DNA from: Maribacter arcticus
GTDB taxonomy: Bacteria; Bacteroidota; Bacteroidia; Flavobacteriales; Flavobacteriaceae
Direction: 5' to 3'
NCBI RefSeq assembly: GCF_900167935.1
Contig: NZ_FUYL01000010.1
Location: forward strand, 1-64,000
DNA length: 64,000 nucleotides
This document shows, piece after piece, positions 53,249 through 61,434 of this stretch (its first letter is position 1; every line of letters begins with the position of its first letter). Both the position numbers and the translations under genes were made by a program. Below the pieces are notes generated by a model. It worked only from the letters and a program-made list of their open reading frames with translations. It was not told the DNA's origin and did no database searches.

Positions 53249-54232
53249 ATGGTTATAAAAACTATAATTATGTTGACATTATTTTTTGCTCCTTTGGTTA
53301 CGCTTTCTTCCGGTATTATAACATCTGTGCCGTTACTTTTCACACTTTATATCTTAAGTGGCTTGGGTATGGCTGGCATAGGAATGGGCGTTATGCATGA
53401 TGCCATTCATGGCTCGTACTCTAAAAACAAGAAAATCAATACACTCTTAGGCTATTCTTTCAATCTTATTGGAGCAAATTCAACTATTTGGAGAATACAA
53501 CATAATATTTTGCATCATACATTTACAAATATCGACCATGCCGACGATGATTTGAACTCACCTTTTTTCTTACGATTTTCTCCCCACGCCAAACACTATT
53601 GGGTACACAAATACCAACACATTTATATCTGGTTTTTTTACGGAATATCTACACTTTCATGGATTACAACTAAAGATTTTGTGCGTTTAAAACGATTTCG
53701 AGATATGGGGTTTTTAGATAAAAAACATGAATACGAAAAAACTTTAGTTAGCATGGCGGCATGGAAACTATTGTATTATTCATATGCACTCATACTTCCC
53801 ATGATTATGCTACCCTTTTCATGGTGGGTCATCTTATTAGCATTTCTATCTATGCATTTTGTTACGGGTATGCTTGTGAGCATTGTTTTTCAGATAGCAC
53901 ATATAATGCCTGTGACAGAGTTTCCGCTACCCAACGAAAAGGGTATAATGAAAGACGATTGGTATGGACACCAATTTGCTACTACTAGTAATTTCTCTCC
54001 AAACAGTAAGCTACTTTTTTGGCTGATAGGCGGATTAAACTATCAAGTAGAGCACCATGTATTGCCAGATGTTTGTCACGTTCATTATAAAGATTTAACG
54101 AAGATTGTTTCGGAAACTGCGCTTGAATACGGTATGCCATATCACGTTAAAAAATCAATTGGTCATGCTATATGGGACCACACAAAAATGCTTCGTATGT
54201 TAGGCAAAAAAGACGTTTTAACGCCTATGTAA
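53249..54232 (+). CDS. Membrane fatty-acid desaturase (5' end disrupted)
   Basis: A 327-residue reading from an internal ATG encodes an integral membrane desaturase. The three histidine boxes that bind the di-iron centre are intact: HDAIHGS (50-56), HNILHHT (85-91) and QVEHH near residue 273. It introduces a double bond into lipid-linked or CoA-linked fatty acids, typical of cold adaptation. The natural start at 53096 is followed by a TAA at codon 6, removing about 50 cytoplasmic residues. Function may persist from the internal start at a reduced level, or the gene may be inactive. All later codons are intact. Confidence 0.85.
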   Translation: MVIKTIIMLTLFFAPLVTLSSGIITSVPLLFTLYILSGLGMAGIGMGVMHDAIHGSYSKNKKINTLLGYSFNLIGANSTIWRIQHNILHHTFTNIDHADDDLNSPFFLRFSPHAKHYWVHKYQHIYIWFFYGISTLSWITTKDFVRLKRFRDMGFLDKKHEYEKTLVSMAAWKLLYYSYALILPMIMLPFSWWVILLAFLSMHFVTGMLVSIVFQIAHIMPVTEFPLPNEKGIMKDDWYGHQFATTSNFSPNSKLLFWLIGGLNYQVEHHVLPDVCHVHYKDLTKIVSETALEYGMPYHVKKSIGHAIWDHTKMLRMLGKKDVLTPM

Positions 54233-54413
54233 ATAGGTTATGTTGCTCAAGTATTGAAATGTAGTATACCATGATTTACTTGCTCAGTGCCTTCAATGCT
54301 ATTTATAGAACAAAAAGTTTCATACGTAATTATGAAGTACTTGCCGGTATTATTAAGGGGCTAAACTAATTTATCCGTTTTACTTATTTTTGAGAAGCTG
54401 ATTTATAATTATT

Positions 54414-54983
54414 ATGACATTAAAACATACTATTTTACTTTTTACAATTTTGATTGCATTACCAATGGTATCTCAAGATACTAGTTCTTCAGTATCTTTT
54501 TGGAATATCTTAAAATCTCATTGCGGCAAGGCATATGAAGGCAGCTTGGCTTTGCCTGAAGAAGACGAAAGTTTTGGCGGCAAAAAACTTGTGATGCACG
54601 TGAGAGCATGTAGTGAAAATGAAATTAAGATTCCTTTTTATGTTGGAGATGATAAATCTAGAACATGGATTTTAACAATGAATGACGGAATACTTACCTT
54701 AAAACATGATCATCGCCACGAAGATGGAACTGAAGATGATATCAACTTTTACGGCGGTACCGCAAGTAATGCTGGTAAAAAAGAAATTCAATTTTTTCCT
54801 GCCGATGTTCGAACACAACAAATGATACCTGATGCAGCCACCAATGTCTGGTGGATTACCTTAGACGATAAAACTTTTACCTATAATTTGAAAAGACTAG
54901 GTACTGAACGTATTTTTAAAGTTGTGATGGATCTAACTAAACCTATTGCACTACCAGAAGCTCCTTGGGGTTGGGTTGATTAG
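54414..54983 (+). CDS. Exported protein of unknown function
   Basis: A 189-residue secreted protein with a signal peptide (1-21, ending MVSQD). The mature part is beta-rich with conserved-looking CGKAYEGSLALPEEDESF, TWILTMNDGILTLKHDHRHEDGTED and YNLKRLGTERIFKVVMDL segments. I do not recognise a named family, but similar secreted proteins are common in Flavobacteriaceae. It is located between the desaturase and a DEAD-box helicase, with no operon link apparent. Confidence 0.75.
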   Translation: MTLKHTILLFTILIALPMVSQDTSSSVSFWNILKSHCGKAYEGSLALPEEDESFGGKKLVMHVRACSENEIKIPFYVGDDKSRTWILTMNDGILTLKHDHRHEDGTEDDINFYGGTASNAGKKEIQFFPADVRTQQMIPDAATNVWWITLDDKTFTYNLKRLGTERIFKVVMDLTKPIALPEAPWGWVD

Positions 54984-55038
54984 TTTTTTTATATTCCACT
55001 AATAGTGAGAATGATGATACTCCCAATAAAAGTGTGGT

Positions 55039-55046
55039 TATCTTTG
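55039..55046 (+). promoter_or_regulatory. -7 box of the DEAD-box helicase gene
   Basis: TATCTTTG fits TAnnTTTG and lies 14 bp before the ATG at 55061. An upstream in-frame ATG at 55034 lies before this box and is unlikely to be used. Confidence 0.6.
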
Positions 55047-55060
55047 CTGAAAAATATTTC

Positions 55061-56392
55061 ATGTCGAAGCAGTTTTCAGATTTAGGGGTAAATGAACAAT
55101 TTCAAAAGAGTTTAGCCGATTTAAAAATTTCCATTCCTACAGATATTCAGAAAAAAAGTATTCCTGTAGTACTCAATAAAAAAGATGATTTAGTAGCTTT
55201 AGCAAAAACTGGTTCAGGTAAAACTGCAGCTTTTGGTTTACCATTGTTACAGCTTATAAATTCTGAAAATACTGCTGTTCAAGCTGTAATATTGGCACCT
55301 ACAAGAGAACTGGCACAACAGATTCATGCTAATTTAGTATCCTTTGCTGCTCATAATCCGGCAATTTCCATAGCGGCCGTATGTGGAGGTATTCCGATAA
55401 AACCCCAAATAGAACGCTTAAAAACTGCTACTCATGTGGTGGTTGCCACCCCAGGGCGTTTAGTAGATTTGGTAAAACGTGAGGCTATTAACATTAAGAA
55501 TCTAAAGTTTTTAGTTCTCGATGAGGCCGATGAAATGGTAAGCGCCTTAAAAGAAGATTTAGATACTATAATCGCAGGAATTCCCAAATCTAGACGAACC
55601 TTATTGTTCACTGCTACCATGCCAGGTACTATAAAACAACTGGTTCAAAATTACATGTCTAAACATGTGGTGCATGTAGAAGCAGATATGTCTACACTTG
55701 GCCATCAAGGTATTGACCATCAATATGTAGTGGTAGAGCCTATAGAAAAATTAGATGTTTTACTTCATTTTTTAAATACGAAAGAAGGTCAAAGAGGAAT
55801 TATTTTTTGTAAAACCAAAGCAGCCGTTAATAAACTGGCAAAGAACTTAGCTATTAATAAATTTTCTTCTGGAGCTATTCATGGCAGCCTATCTCAAGGT
55901 ATTCGTGATCGTATTATGGGGCAATTTAGAGAAGGTCATATAGATATCTTGGTTGCTACTGACTTAGCTGCTCGTGGTATTGATGTAAAAGAGATTGAAT
56001 ACGTGGTTAATTATCATTTACCAGATACCTATGAAGCTTATGTGCACAGAAGTGGACGTACAGCTAGGGCAGGAGCGAAGGGGCTTTCGTTAACCATATT
56101 ACAAAAAGAAGAAGTTAATGAAGTTGCTGATTTTGAAAAGGAATTGGGCATTGTCTTCAATAAGTTTAAAAAAGCGGACGCTCAAAGTATTGAAGAAAAT
56201 AATGGTTTATTATGGGCTAAGAAAATATTTAAGACCAAACCAAACCGCGAAGTTTCTGAAGAATTTAAAACGAGAGTAAAAACGATATTTCATCATTTAA
56301 CAAAAGAAGAGCTTGTTGAAAAGATTATCGCTAATTATATTTATCAAACGACAATGGTAACTACAAAACCAGAAGAGCCAAGAAAAAAATAG
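55061..56392 (+). CDS. DEAD-box RNA helicase
   Basis: A 443-residue helicase with all classic motifs: Q motif (IPTDIQKKSIP), motif I AKTGSGKT (48-55), Ia APTRELAQQ, II DEAD (154-157), III TAT, V ATDLAARGIDV and VI HRSGRTARAG. The C-terminal ~80 residues (NREVSEEFKTRVKTIFHHLTKEELVEKIIANYI) are helical, without an RNA-binding domain I can name. Cold-shock or ribosome-biogenesis helicases of the RhlE/CshA type are the closest class. Start chosen at 55061 because the earlier ATG lies upstream of the promoter. Confidence 0.93.
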   Translation: MSKQFSDLGVNEQFQKSLADLKISIPTDIQKKSIPVVLNKKDDLVALAKTGSGKTAAFGLPLLQLINSENTAVQAVILAPTRELAQQIHANLVSFAAHNPAISIAAVCGGIPIKPQIERLKTATHVVVATPGRLVDLVKREAINIKNLKFLVLDEADEMVSALKEDLDTIIAGIPKSRRTLLFTATMPGTIKQLVQNYMSKHVVHVEADMSTLGHQGIDHQYVVVEPIEKLDVLLHFLNTKEGQRGIIFCKTKAAVNKLAKNLAINKFSSGAIHGSLSQGIRDRIMGQFREGHIDILVATDLAARGIDVKEIEYVVNYHLPDTYEAYVHRSGRTARAGAKGLSLTILQKEEVNEVADFEKELGIVFNKFKKADAQSIEENNGLLWAKKIFKTKPNREVSEEFKTRVKTIFHHLTKEELVEKIIANYIYQTTMVTTKPEEPRKK

Positions 56393-56418
56393 CTTTTAAA
56401 ACACCTAAAAAAATCATT

Positions 56419-56454
56419 CAATTCTTTAAAATAATTATAGATATTAAAGAATTG
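56419..56454. repeat. Inverted repeat between convergent genes
   Basis: CAATTCTTTAA (56419-56429) is reverse-complementary to 56444-56454, loop 14 nt. It lies between the convergent helicase and glnK genes and may act as a weak bidirectional terminator. Confidence 0.55.
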
Positions 56455-56505
56455 ATTGGTCTTTGAAGGTTGTAGAATGCTTTTGGTTAAGGAAAAATCG
56501 TCTTA

Positions 56506-56847
56506 TTATGTAATAGCATCATTTCCTCTTACCCCGGTACTAAGCCTAATTGCATCTTGTACATCATAAATAAAAATTTTACCGTCACCAGCTTTATTTT
56601 CAGAAGCATTTTCCTTAATTACTTCTATACATTCCTCTAATTTATTATCACTAACAATGCAAGTAATCATGACACGATTTTGTAAAATCATTGATTGTTC
56701 GGTACCTCGATAACGCTCAGAATAGCTTTTTTGCAATCCCGTTCCTTTAACTGCAGCTACCGTAATACAAGGGATATCCGCATCTTTCAATCCACGTTGA
56801 ACAGCTTTAAGCTTTGAAGGCCTAATTATCGCTTCTATTTTTTTCAT
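56506..56847 (-). CDS. glnK: PII nitrogen regulatory protein without Tyr51
   Basis: A 113-residue PII-family signal protein of the GlnK type, beside amt. The start MKKIEAIIRPSKL and the C-loop block GDGKIFIYDVQDAIRLSTG are present. In the T loop Tyr46 is kept (SERYRGTEQ) but the uridylylation site Tyr51 is Gln51. So this protein cannot be uridylylated by GlnD at the usual site; ligand-driven control (ATP/ADP/2-oxoglutarate) of Amt is likely. It follows amt by 27 bp in one operon. Confidence 0.9.
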   Translation of the reverse strand: MKKIEAIIRPSKLKAVQRGLKDADIPCITVAAVKGTGLQKSYSERYRGTEQSMILQNRVMITCIVSDNKLEECIEVIKENASENKAGDGKIFIYDVQDAIRLSTGVRGNDAIT

Positions 56848-56874
56848 TAGGTATTTTTTTAGGTTCTCTATTAA

Positions 56875-58131
56875 TTATTCAAAAGTGGTATAAGCCTCAA
56901 CGCCAAATGTTACAGCGTCAATACCAGCAGTCTCTTCTGATCTGTCAACACGTATACCTATTGTTTTCTTCAAAATGGTCATTATAATAAATGTTAGAAT
57001 AAATGAAAAAGCCGCTATAACCAAAACCCCTATAAGTTGAGTAATCAGAAGTTGACTACCTCCACCAAAAAACAGACCATCTTCTACGGCAAATAAACCA
57101 ACAGCGATGGTGCCAAATAAACCATTAACACCATGAACCGCAATAGCCCCAACTGGATCATCAATTCTCATTTTATCAATATAAATTACTGCAATATCTA
57201 CTAAAACACCGGCAATTAATCCTATAAGGATAGCAGCATCTGGACCCACTATATTACAACCCGCTGTTATAGCCACTAATCCTGCTAATACGCCATTTAT
57301 CGTCATTGTAATATCAATTTGACCATATTTAAAATAGGTATACAACATGGTTGAAACACCACCGGCTGCAGAAGCCAAAAATGTATTTGTAGCAATCGTT
57401 CCTATTAGTTCCCAATTACCCACAGCACCTAATGTAGATCCTGGGTTAAATGCAAACCATCCGAACCATAATATAAATCCACCAACGGCGGCAAGTGGTA
57501 AATTATGACCAGGTATAGCTACAGGGTCTCCGTTCTGATCGTACTTACCTAAACGAGGTCCTAAAACTATTGCTGCGGCCAAGGCGGCAAATCCGCCCAT
57601 AGCGTGTACAGCAGAAGATCCAGCAAAATCGTTAAACCCTCTTAAGGCTAACCATCCATTAGGGTTCCAAACCCAGTTAGCGGCTAATGGATACATTACA
57701 GCACAAAATATAACTACAAATAATGCATATACCCAAACCTTCATTCGCTCTGCTACAGCTCCTGAAACTATTGAAATAGCTGCAATTGCAAAGCCCAATT
57801 GAATAAACCAAAACAATTTATTAGAAATGGTTAATCCTAATCCTATATCCGTATCTGTAATACCGGTATCGAATGCAAACCAACCGTTAGAAGCTCCATA
57901 TGCTATTCCAAAGCCTATGGCATAAAATGCAAGACCACCAAAAATGATGTCAATTATTACCTTTGCAATGATACTCATGGAGTTTTTAGAACGAACAAAA
58001 CCAGCTTCAAGAAGCGCGAAACCACCTTCCATTAAAAAAATTATTGCTGCACATATTGAAACCCACACCGTATCAATAGCAGAAATAAGTTCTGCTTGCT
58101 CTATCTTTATTATAGTGGCTACTTCTTCCAT
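56875..58131 (-). CDS. amt: Ammonium transporter
   Basis: A 418-residue Amt/Mep-type ammonium channel with about eleven membrane helices. FLMEGGFALLEAGFVRSKN, GSSAVHAMGGFAAL (first pore His) and AIAVHGVNGLFGTI (second pore His) are the defining blocks. No N-terminal signal is obvious. It is co-transcribed with glnK (27-bp gap), the standard arrangement for PII-controlled ammonium uptake. Its upstream region carries a strong 11-bp inverted repeat at 58154-58181. Confidence 0.96.
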   Translation of the reverse strand: MEEVATIIKIEQAELISAIDTVWVSICAAIIFLMEGGFALLEAGFVRSKNSMSIIAKVIIDIIFGGLAFYAIGFGIAYGASNGWFAFDTGITDTDIGLGLTISNKLFWFIQLGFAIAAISIVSGAVAERMKVWVYALFVVIFCAVMYPLAANWVWNPNGWLALRGFNDFAGSSAVHAMGGFAALAAAIVLGPRLGKYDQNGDPVAIPGHNLPLAAVGGFILWFGWFAFNPGSTLGAVGNWELIGTIATNTFLASAAGGVSTMLYTYFKYGQIDITMTINGVLAGLVAITAGCNIVGPDAAILIGLIAGVLVDIAVIYIDKMRIDDPVGAIAVHGVNGLFGTIAVGLFAVEDGLFFGGGSQLLITQLIGVLVIAAFSFILTFIIMTILKKTIGIRVDRSEETAGIDAVTFGVEAYTTFE

Positions 58132-58153
58132 AAAATATAATATATTTTGGCTA

Positions 58154-58181
58154 ATGAAATTCAGTATAATCTGAATTTCAT
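58154..58181. promoter_or_regulatory. Inverted repeat in the amt-glnK leader
   Basis: ATGAAATTCAG (58154-58164) and CTGAATTTCAT (58171-58181) are exact inverted copies around TATAAT, 23 bp upstream of the amt ATG. It could be an operator or a leader hairpin. No TAnnTTTG box is obvious near it, and 58182-58575 shows nothing else. Confidence 0.55.
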
Positions 58182-58575
58182 GTTAAAAAAAGCAGCAAGA
58201 TAGAGATATTACCTTTACGAATTAAGGGGGCTTTTGTTATATATTTATTCAAGTATGATAATATTGACGGTCATTTCGTAGTTTTTAATCAACTTTATAT
58301 TATGCTAAATCAATTTAAAAACATAACCTAAGTAAAACCACTAATGTTTTGGTTATTATACCTTTAAATTAGAATTTCACGTATTTAATTTATCAATATT
58401 TACAGCCTTATTCAACTTAACTTTTTATAATATCAGAATTAGTAAAACAATAGAAATAAAATATTCCTATTCAGTAAATAGTATTCACAGTTTTAATACA
58501 TTTTTACAAAAACATAAGAAATGAAATGATTTTGAGTTTAAACGTATACTTCATTTAGAATAAAACTAAAAACTT

Positions 58576-58615
58576 CAAACAAAAAGCCGACTATTAACAG
58601 TCGGCTTTTTGTTTG
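58576..58615 (-). terminator. Intrinsic terminator after the sigma-factor gene
   Basis: A perfect 17-bp stem (CAAACAAAAAGCCGACT and its complement at 58599-58615) with a 6-nt loop, 20 bp beyond the sigma-factor stop; its T tract lies in the second arm on the minus strand. Confidence 0.9.
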
Positions 58616-58635
58616 AATATATAGCTTTTAAAAAA

Positions 58636-59496
58636 CTATAAATATGCTTTTAAAATCTCGTTATTAGATTTTTTCCTTAGTAGTCTTACGGCCTTTTCTC
58701 TAATTTGTCTTACACGCTCTCTGGTTATATCAAACAACTCGCCTATTTCACTTAAGCTTTTTGGGTGGCTTTCCCCAATACCATAATAAAGCTTTATAAT
58801 TTCACTTTCTCTATTCGGTAAAGTATTAAGTGCTTGATTGATGTCCATTCTAAGGGAGTCTATCATCATATTTGAATCAGGACTATTTGTGTCCTGTGAT
58901 GATATAACATCATATAAATTAGAAGATTCTCCTTCTGCGAATGGTGCATCCATAGATAAGTGCTTACTTGAATTTGTCATTGCAATTTTAACCTGCGAAC
59001 CACTCATATCAAGCTCCTTAGCAATTTCTACTGTACTCGGGGGTCTTTGGTAAGACTGTTCTAATGTTGAGTATACCTTTTTTATTTTACTGATTTCACC
59101 AATTTTATTCAGTGGTAAACGCACCATACGAGATTGCTCTGAAATCGCAGATAATATTGATTGTCTAATCCACCATACTGCATATGAGATGAATTTAAAA
59201 CCTCTTGTTTCGTCAAAGCGTTTTGCTGCTTTGACCAATCCAATATTTCCTTCGTTGATTAAATCTGAAAGCCGTAAACCACTTCCTTGATACTGTTTTG
59301 CTGTAGAAACTACAAAACGTAAATTTGCATTAACTAATTTATTAAGGGCAATTTGATCTCCTTCACGTATTCTTCTTGTCAGCTCCACTTCCTCATCTGC
59401 AGTAATCAATTCTATTTTTGATATTTCTTGAAAGTACTTTTCTAATGATTTAGTGTCTCTGTTTGTAATTTGTTTCGTGATCTTAAGTTGCCTCAT
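58636..59496 (-). CDS. RpoD-like sigma-70 factor (probable second, group 2-type)
   Basis: A 286-residue sigma-70 protein with regions 1.2 to 4.2. Key blocks: YFQEISKIELITADEEVELTRRI, NLRFVVSTAKQYQGSGLRLSDLINEGNIGLVKAAKRFDE (region 2.1-2.2), TRGFKFISYAVWWIRQSI (2.3-2.4) and FDITRERVRQIREKAVRLL (4.2). Its length is that of the Bacteroidota primary sigma, but the sequence differs at many positions from the canonical RpoD I recall (for example VYSTLEQSYQRPPSTVEIAKE and ESHPKSLSEIGELF). I therefore call it a paralogue that may act in stress or stationary phase; being the primary factor cannot be excluded. It ends at a strong terminator. The upstream gap 59497-59841 shows no gene. Confidence 0.85.
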   Translation of the reverse strand: MRQLKITKQITNRDTKSLEKYFQEISKIELITADEEVELTRRIREGDQIALNKLVNANLRFVVSTAKQYQGSGLRLSDLINEGNIGLVKAAKRFDETRGFKFISYAVWWIRQSILSAISEQSRMVRLPLNKIGEISKIKKVYSTLEQSYQRPPSTVEIAKELDMSGSQVKIAMTNSSKHLSMDAPFAEGESSNLYDVISSQDTNSPDSNMMIDSLRMDINQALNTLPNRESEIIKLYYGIGESHPKSLSEIGELFDITRERVRQIREKAVRLLRKKSNNEILKAYL

Positions 59497-59841
59497 ATAT
59501 TATATTGTTTTTTATCGTTACTATAATTTAACCTTATTTTGATGATATCCTAATAAAATCGAATATATATTAATTTTATTCTAAAGAATAATAAAAATGG
59601 TGTAATAAAATCTAGTTTTACGTTAGAATATGATATTATTTTATCAAATCAGTAATTTCTAGGACCTGTTTAAGTTTTGTGTTGTATTTAACCTAAAATA
59701 CCTTGACTTGGGTTGATTTTCCTTCTTCGCTATTTTAAATATGGAATACACACATTTGAGTATAGATTTCAATTTAGTGTATGAGATTATTCATTCTTAT
59801 TTAAAAAAACTCGAAATTCGGGACAACAATAGTAAACCAAA
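59497..59841. other. Divergent intergenic region
   Basis: AT-rich stretch between the sigma-factor gene (minus) and the aminopeptidase gene (plus). I see no ORF, RNA or clear promoter box here. Confidence 0.5.
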
Positions 59842-61197
59842 ATGAAAATAACCACATGCATTCTAGTCTTCCTTTTCTCTTCCTTTTTTGTATTTAGTCA
59901 AACTCCGGTTCAATCCTATTTCGAATGGACAGATTTACCTTTTTCTAAAGAGGAACTTCATCAACGAAGAGAAAATTTGATGAATATTCTTATTAAGGAT
60001 AGAAAAGATGGGATAGTTATTATTCCTGCAAATGACGGATTTTCATTTGGTGAGACCTTTCGACAAGCTGATGATTTTTATTATTTCACAGGGTTAGAAT
60101 TACCTAATGCGCTATTAGTACTAGATTTAAGTAATCAATCTTCTATCATTTATTCACCTGAGAGAGACTTAAGGTTTGAAAATGGATCTAGAGTGAATGA
60201 TTTTCCTGGAAGACCTCTTCTAAATGACAAAACGATATCTGAGCGCGCTGGTATATCCTTAGCTTCCATTAATGAGTTTGCATCAAGGATGACCAAAGCT
60301 GCGCTAAAGCATAAAACGATTTTAGTAAACAATGCTAGACGGGGTCAAATTGTATTGGCCTCTAATGAATACATAGCAACACATTCACCAGTTCAGGTTC
60401 TAATACAAGCTTTAGATAGTAGATACGCTGGATTTCAATATGAAAATATTTTTGAATCAATTGCAAACATTCGAATGATAAAATCTGAAAGTGAAATAGA
60501 AATTTTGCGCAAGGCGGCAGCAATTACAGTAGAAGGAATAAAGAATTCAGCTAAAGAAATAAAGGCTGGCGTAGATGAAAGGTACTTAGAAGGTATTTTA
60601 GAGGGCAACTACAAAGTAAACGGCTCGCAAAGATTAGCATTTGGATCAATCATTAAATCAGGGCCGAATTCGCATTGGCCATGGAGAATTTTAGCCACTC
60701 ATTATAACCGTAGAAATAGGGTATTAGAAAATGGTGATTTGGTTATTTTCGATGTAGGTTGTGAATATGAACAATATGTAAGTGATATCGGAAGAACTTT
60801 TCCTGTCTCTGGGAAGTTTACTGCTCGGCAAAAAGAAATTCTAGTCATGGAAACAAAGATTGCCGATGAAATTATAAAATTTTTAAAGCCCGGCATCACC
60901 TTTAAAGACATTAAAGCTATTACCGATAATCTTATTCCTGAAGATTCAAAAAAATATATGCAAGTTGGTTTGTTTTTTGGTCATCACTTAGGCCTTTCTA
61001 CCGGAGATCCAAGTCTTTCAGAAGCAACGCTAAAGCCAGGTATGGTATTCACTGTAGAACCATGGTATTATAACCATGATGAAAATATTTCGGTTTTCAC
61101 TGAAGACATGATTGTTATTACAAAAGATGGTTGTGAGGTTTTAAGTAGTGATTTACCTAGAACTCCTGAGGCTTTAGAGGCTTTAATGAAAAAATAA
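59842..61197 (+). CDS. Exported M24-family Xaa-Pro aminopeptidase-like protein
   Basis: A 451-residue protein with a signal peptide (1-20, ending FVFSQ). It has an N-terminal creatinase-like domain and a C-terminal pita-bread M24 domain. The metal ligands are visible: the two Asp in FDVGCEYEQYVSDIGRTF, His in FFGHHLGLSTG, Glu in FTVEPWYY and Glu in FTEDMIVIT. It probably removes N-terminal residues before proline from peptides in the periplasm. It appears monocistronic. Confidence 0.92.
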   Translation: MKITTCILVFLFSSFFVFSQTPVQSYFEWTDLPFSKEELHQRRENLMNILIKDRKDGIVIIPANDGFSFGETFRQADDFYYFTGLELPNALLVLDLSNQSSIIYSPERDLRFENGSRVNDFPGRPLLNDKTISERAGISLASINEFASRMTKAALKHKTILVNNARRGQIVLASNEYIATHSPVQVLIQALDSRYAGFQYENIFESIANIRMIKSESEIEILRKAAAITVEGIKNSAKEIKAGVDERYLEGILEGNYKVNGSQRLAFGSIIKSGPNSHWPWRILATHYNRRNRVLENGDLVIFDVGCEYEQYVSDIGRTFPVSGKFTARQKEILVMETKIADEIIKFLKPGITFKDIKAITDNLIPEDSKKYMQVGLFFGHHLGLSTGDPSLSEATLKPGMVFTVEPWYYNHDENISVFTEDMIVITKDGCEVLSSDLPRTPEALEALMKK

Positions 61198-61434
61198 AGA
61201 TTTATTTCAAATTAATAGAATACGGTGCATAAGGCTTTAGAATAGGAGCGAAGTAAAGATTTTAAATATGAAATTAATTAAAAGATAACTTTTACGGCTT
61301 CCATTTTTCCAACTTCTTTGAATATTCTGTATTTTTAAATCCCCCCTTAATTTGATACTAGTATGCTCATTACAGATATATAATATCTGGTTTTGGGCTA
61401 AACCTATTTAATAGTCACAACAAGTAAAATACTT

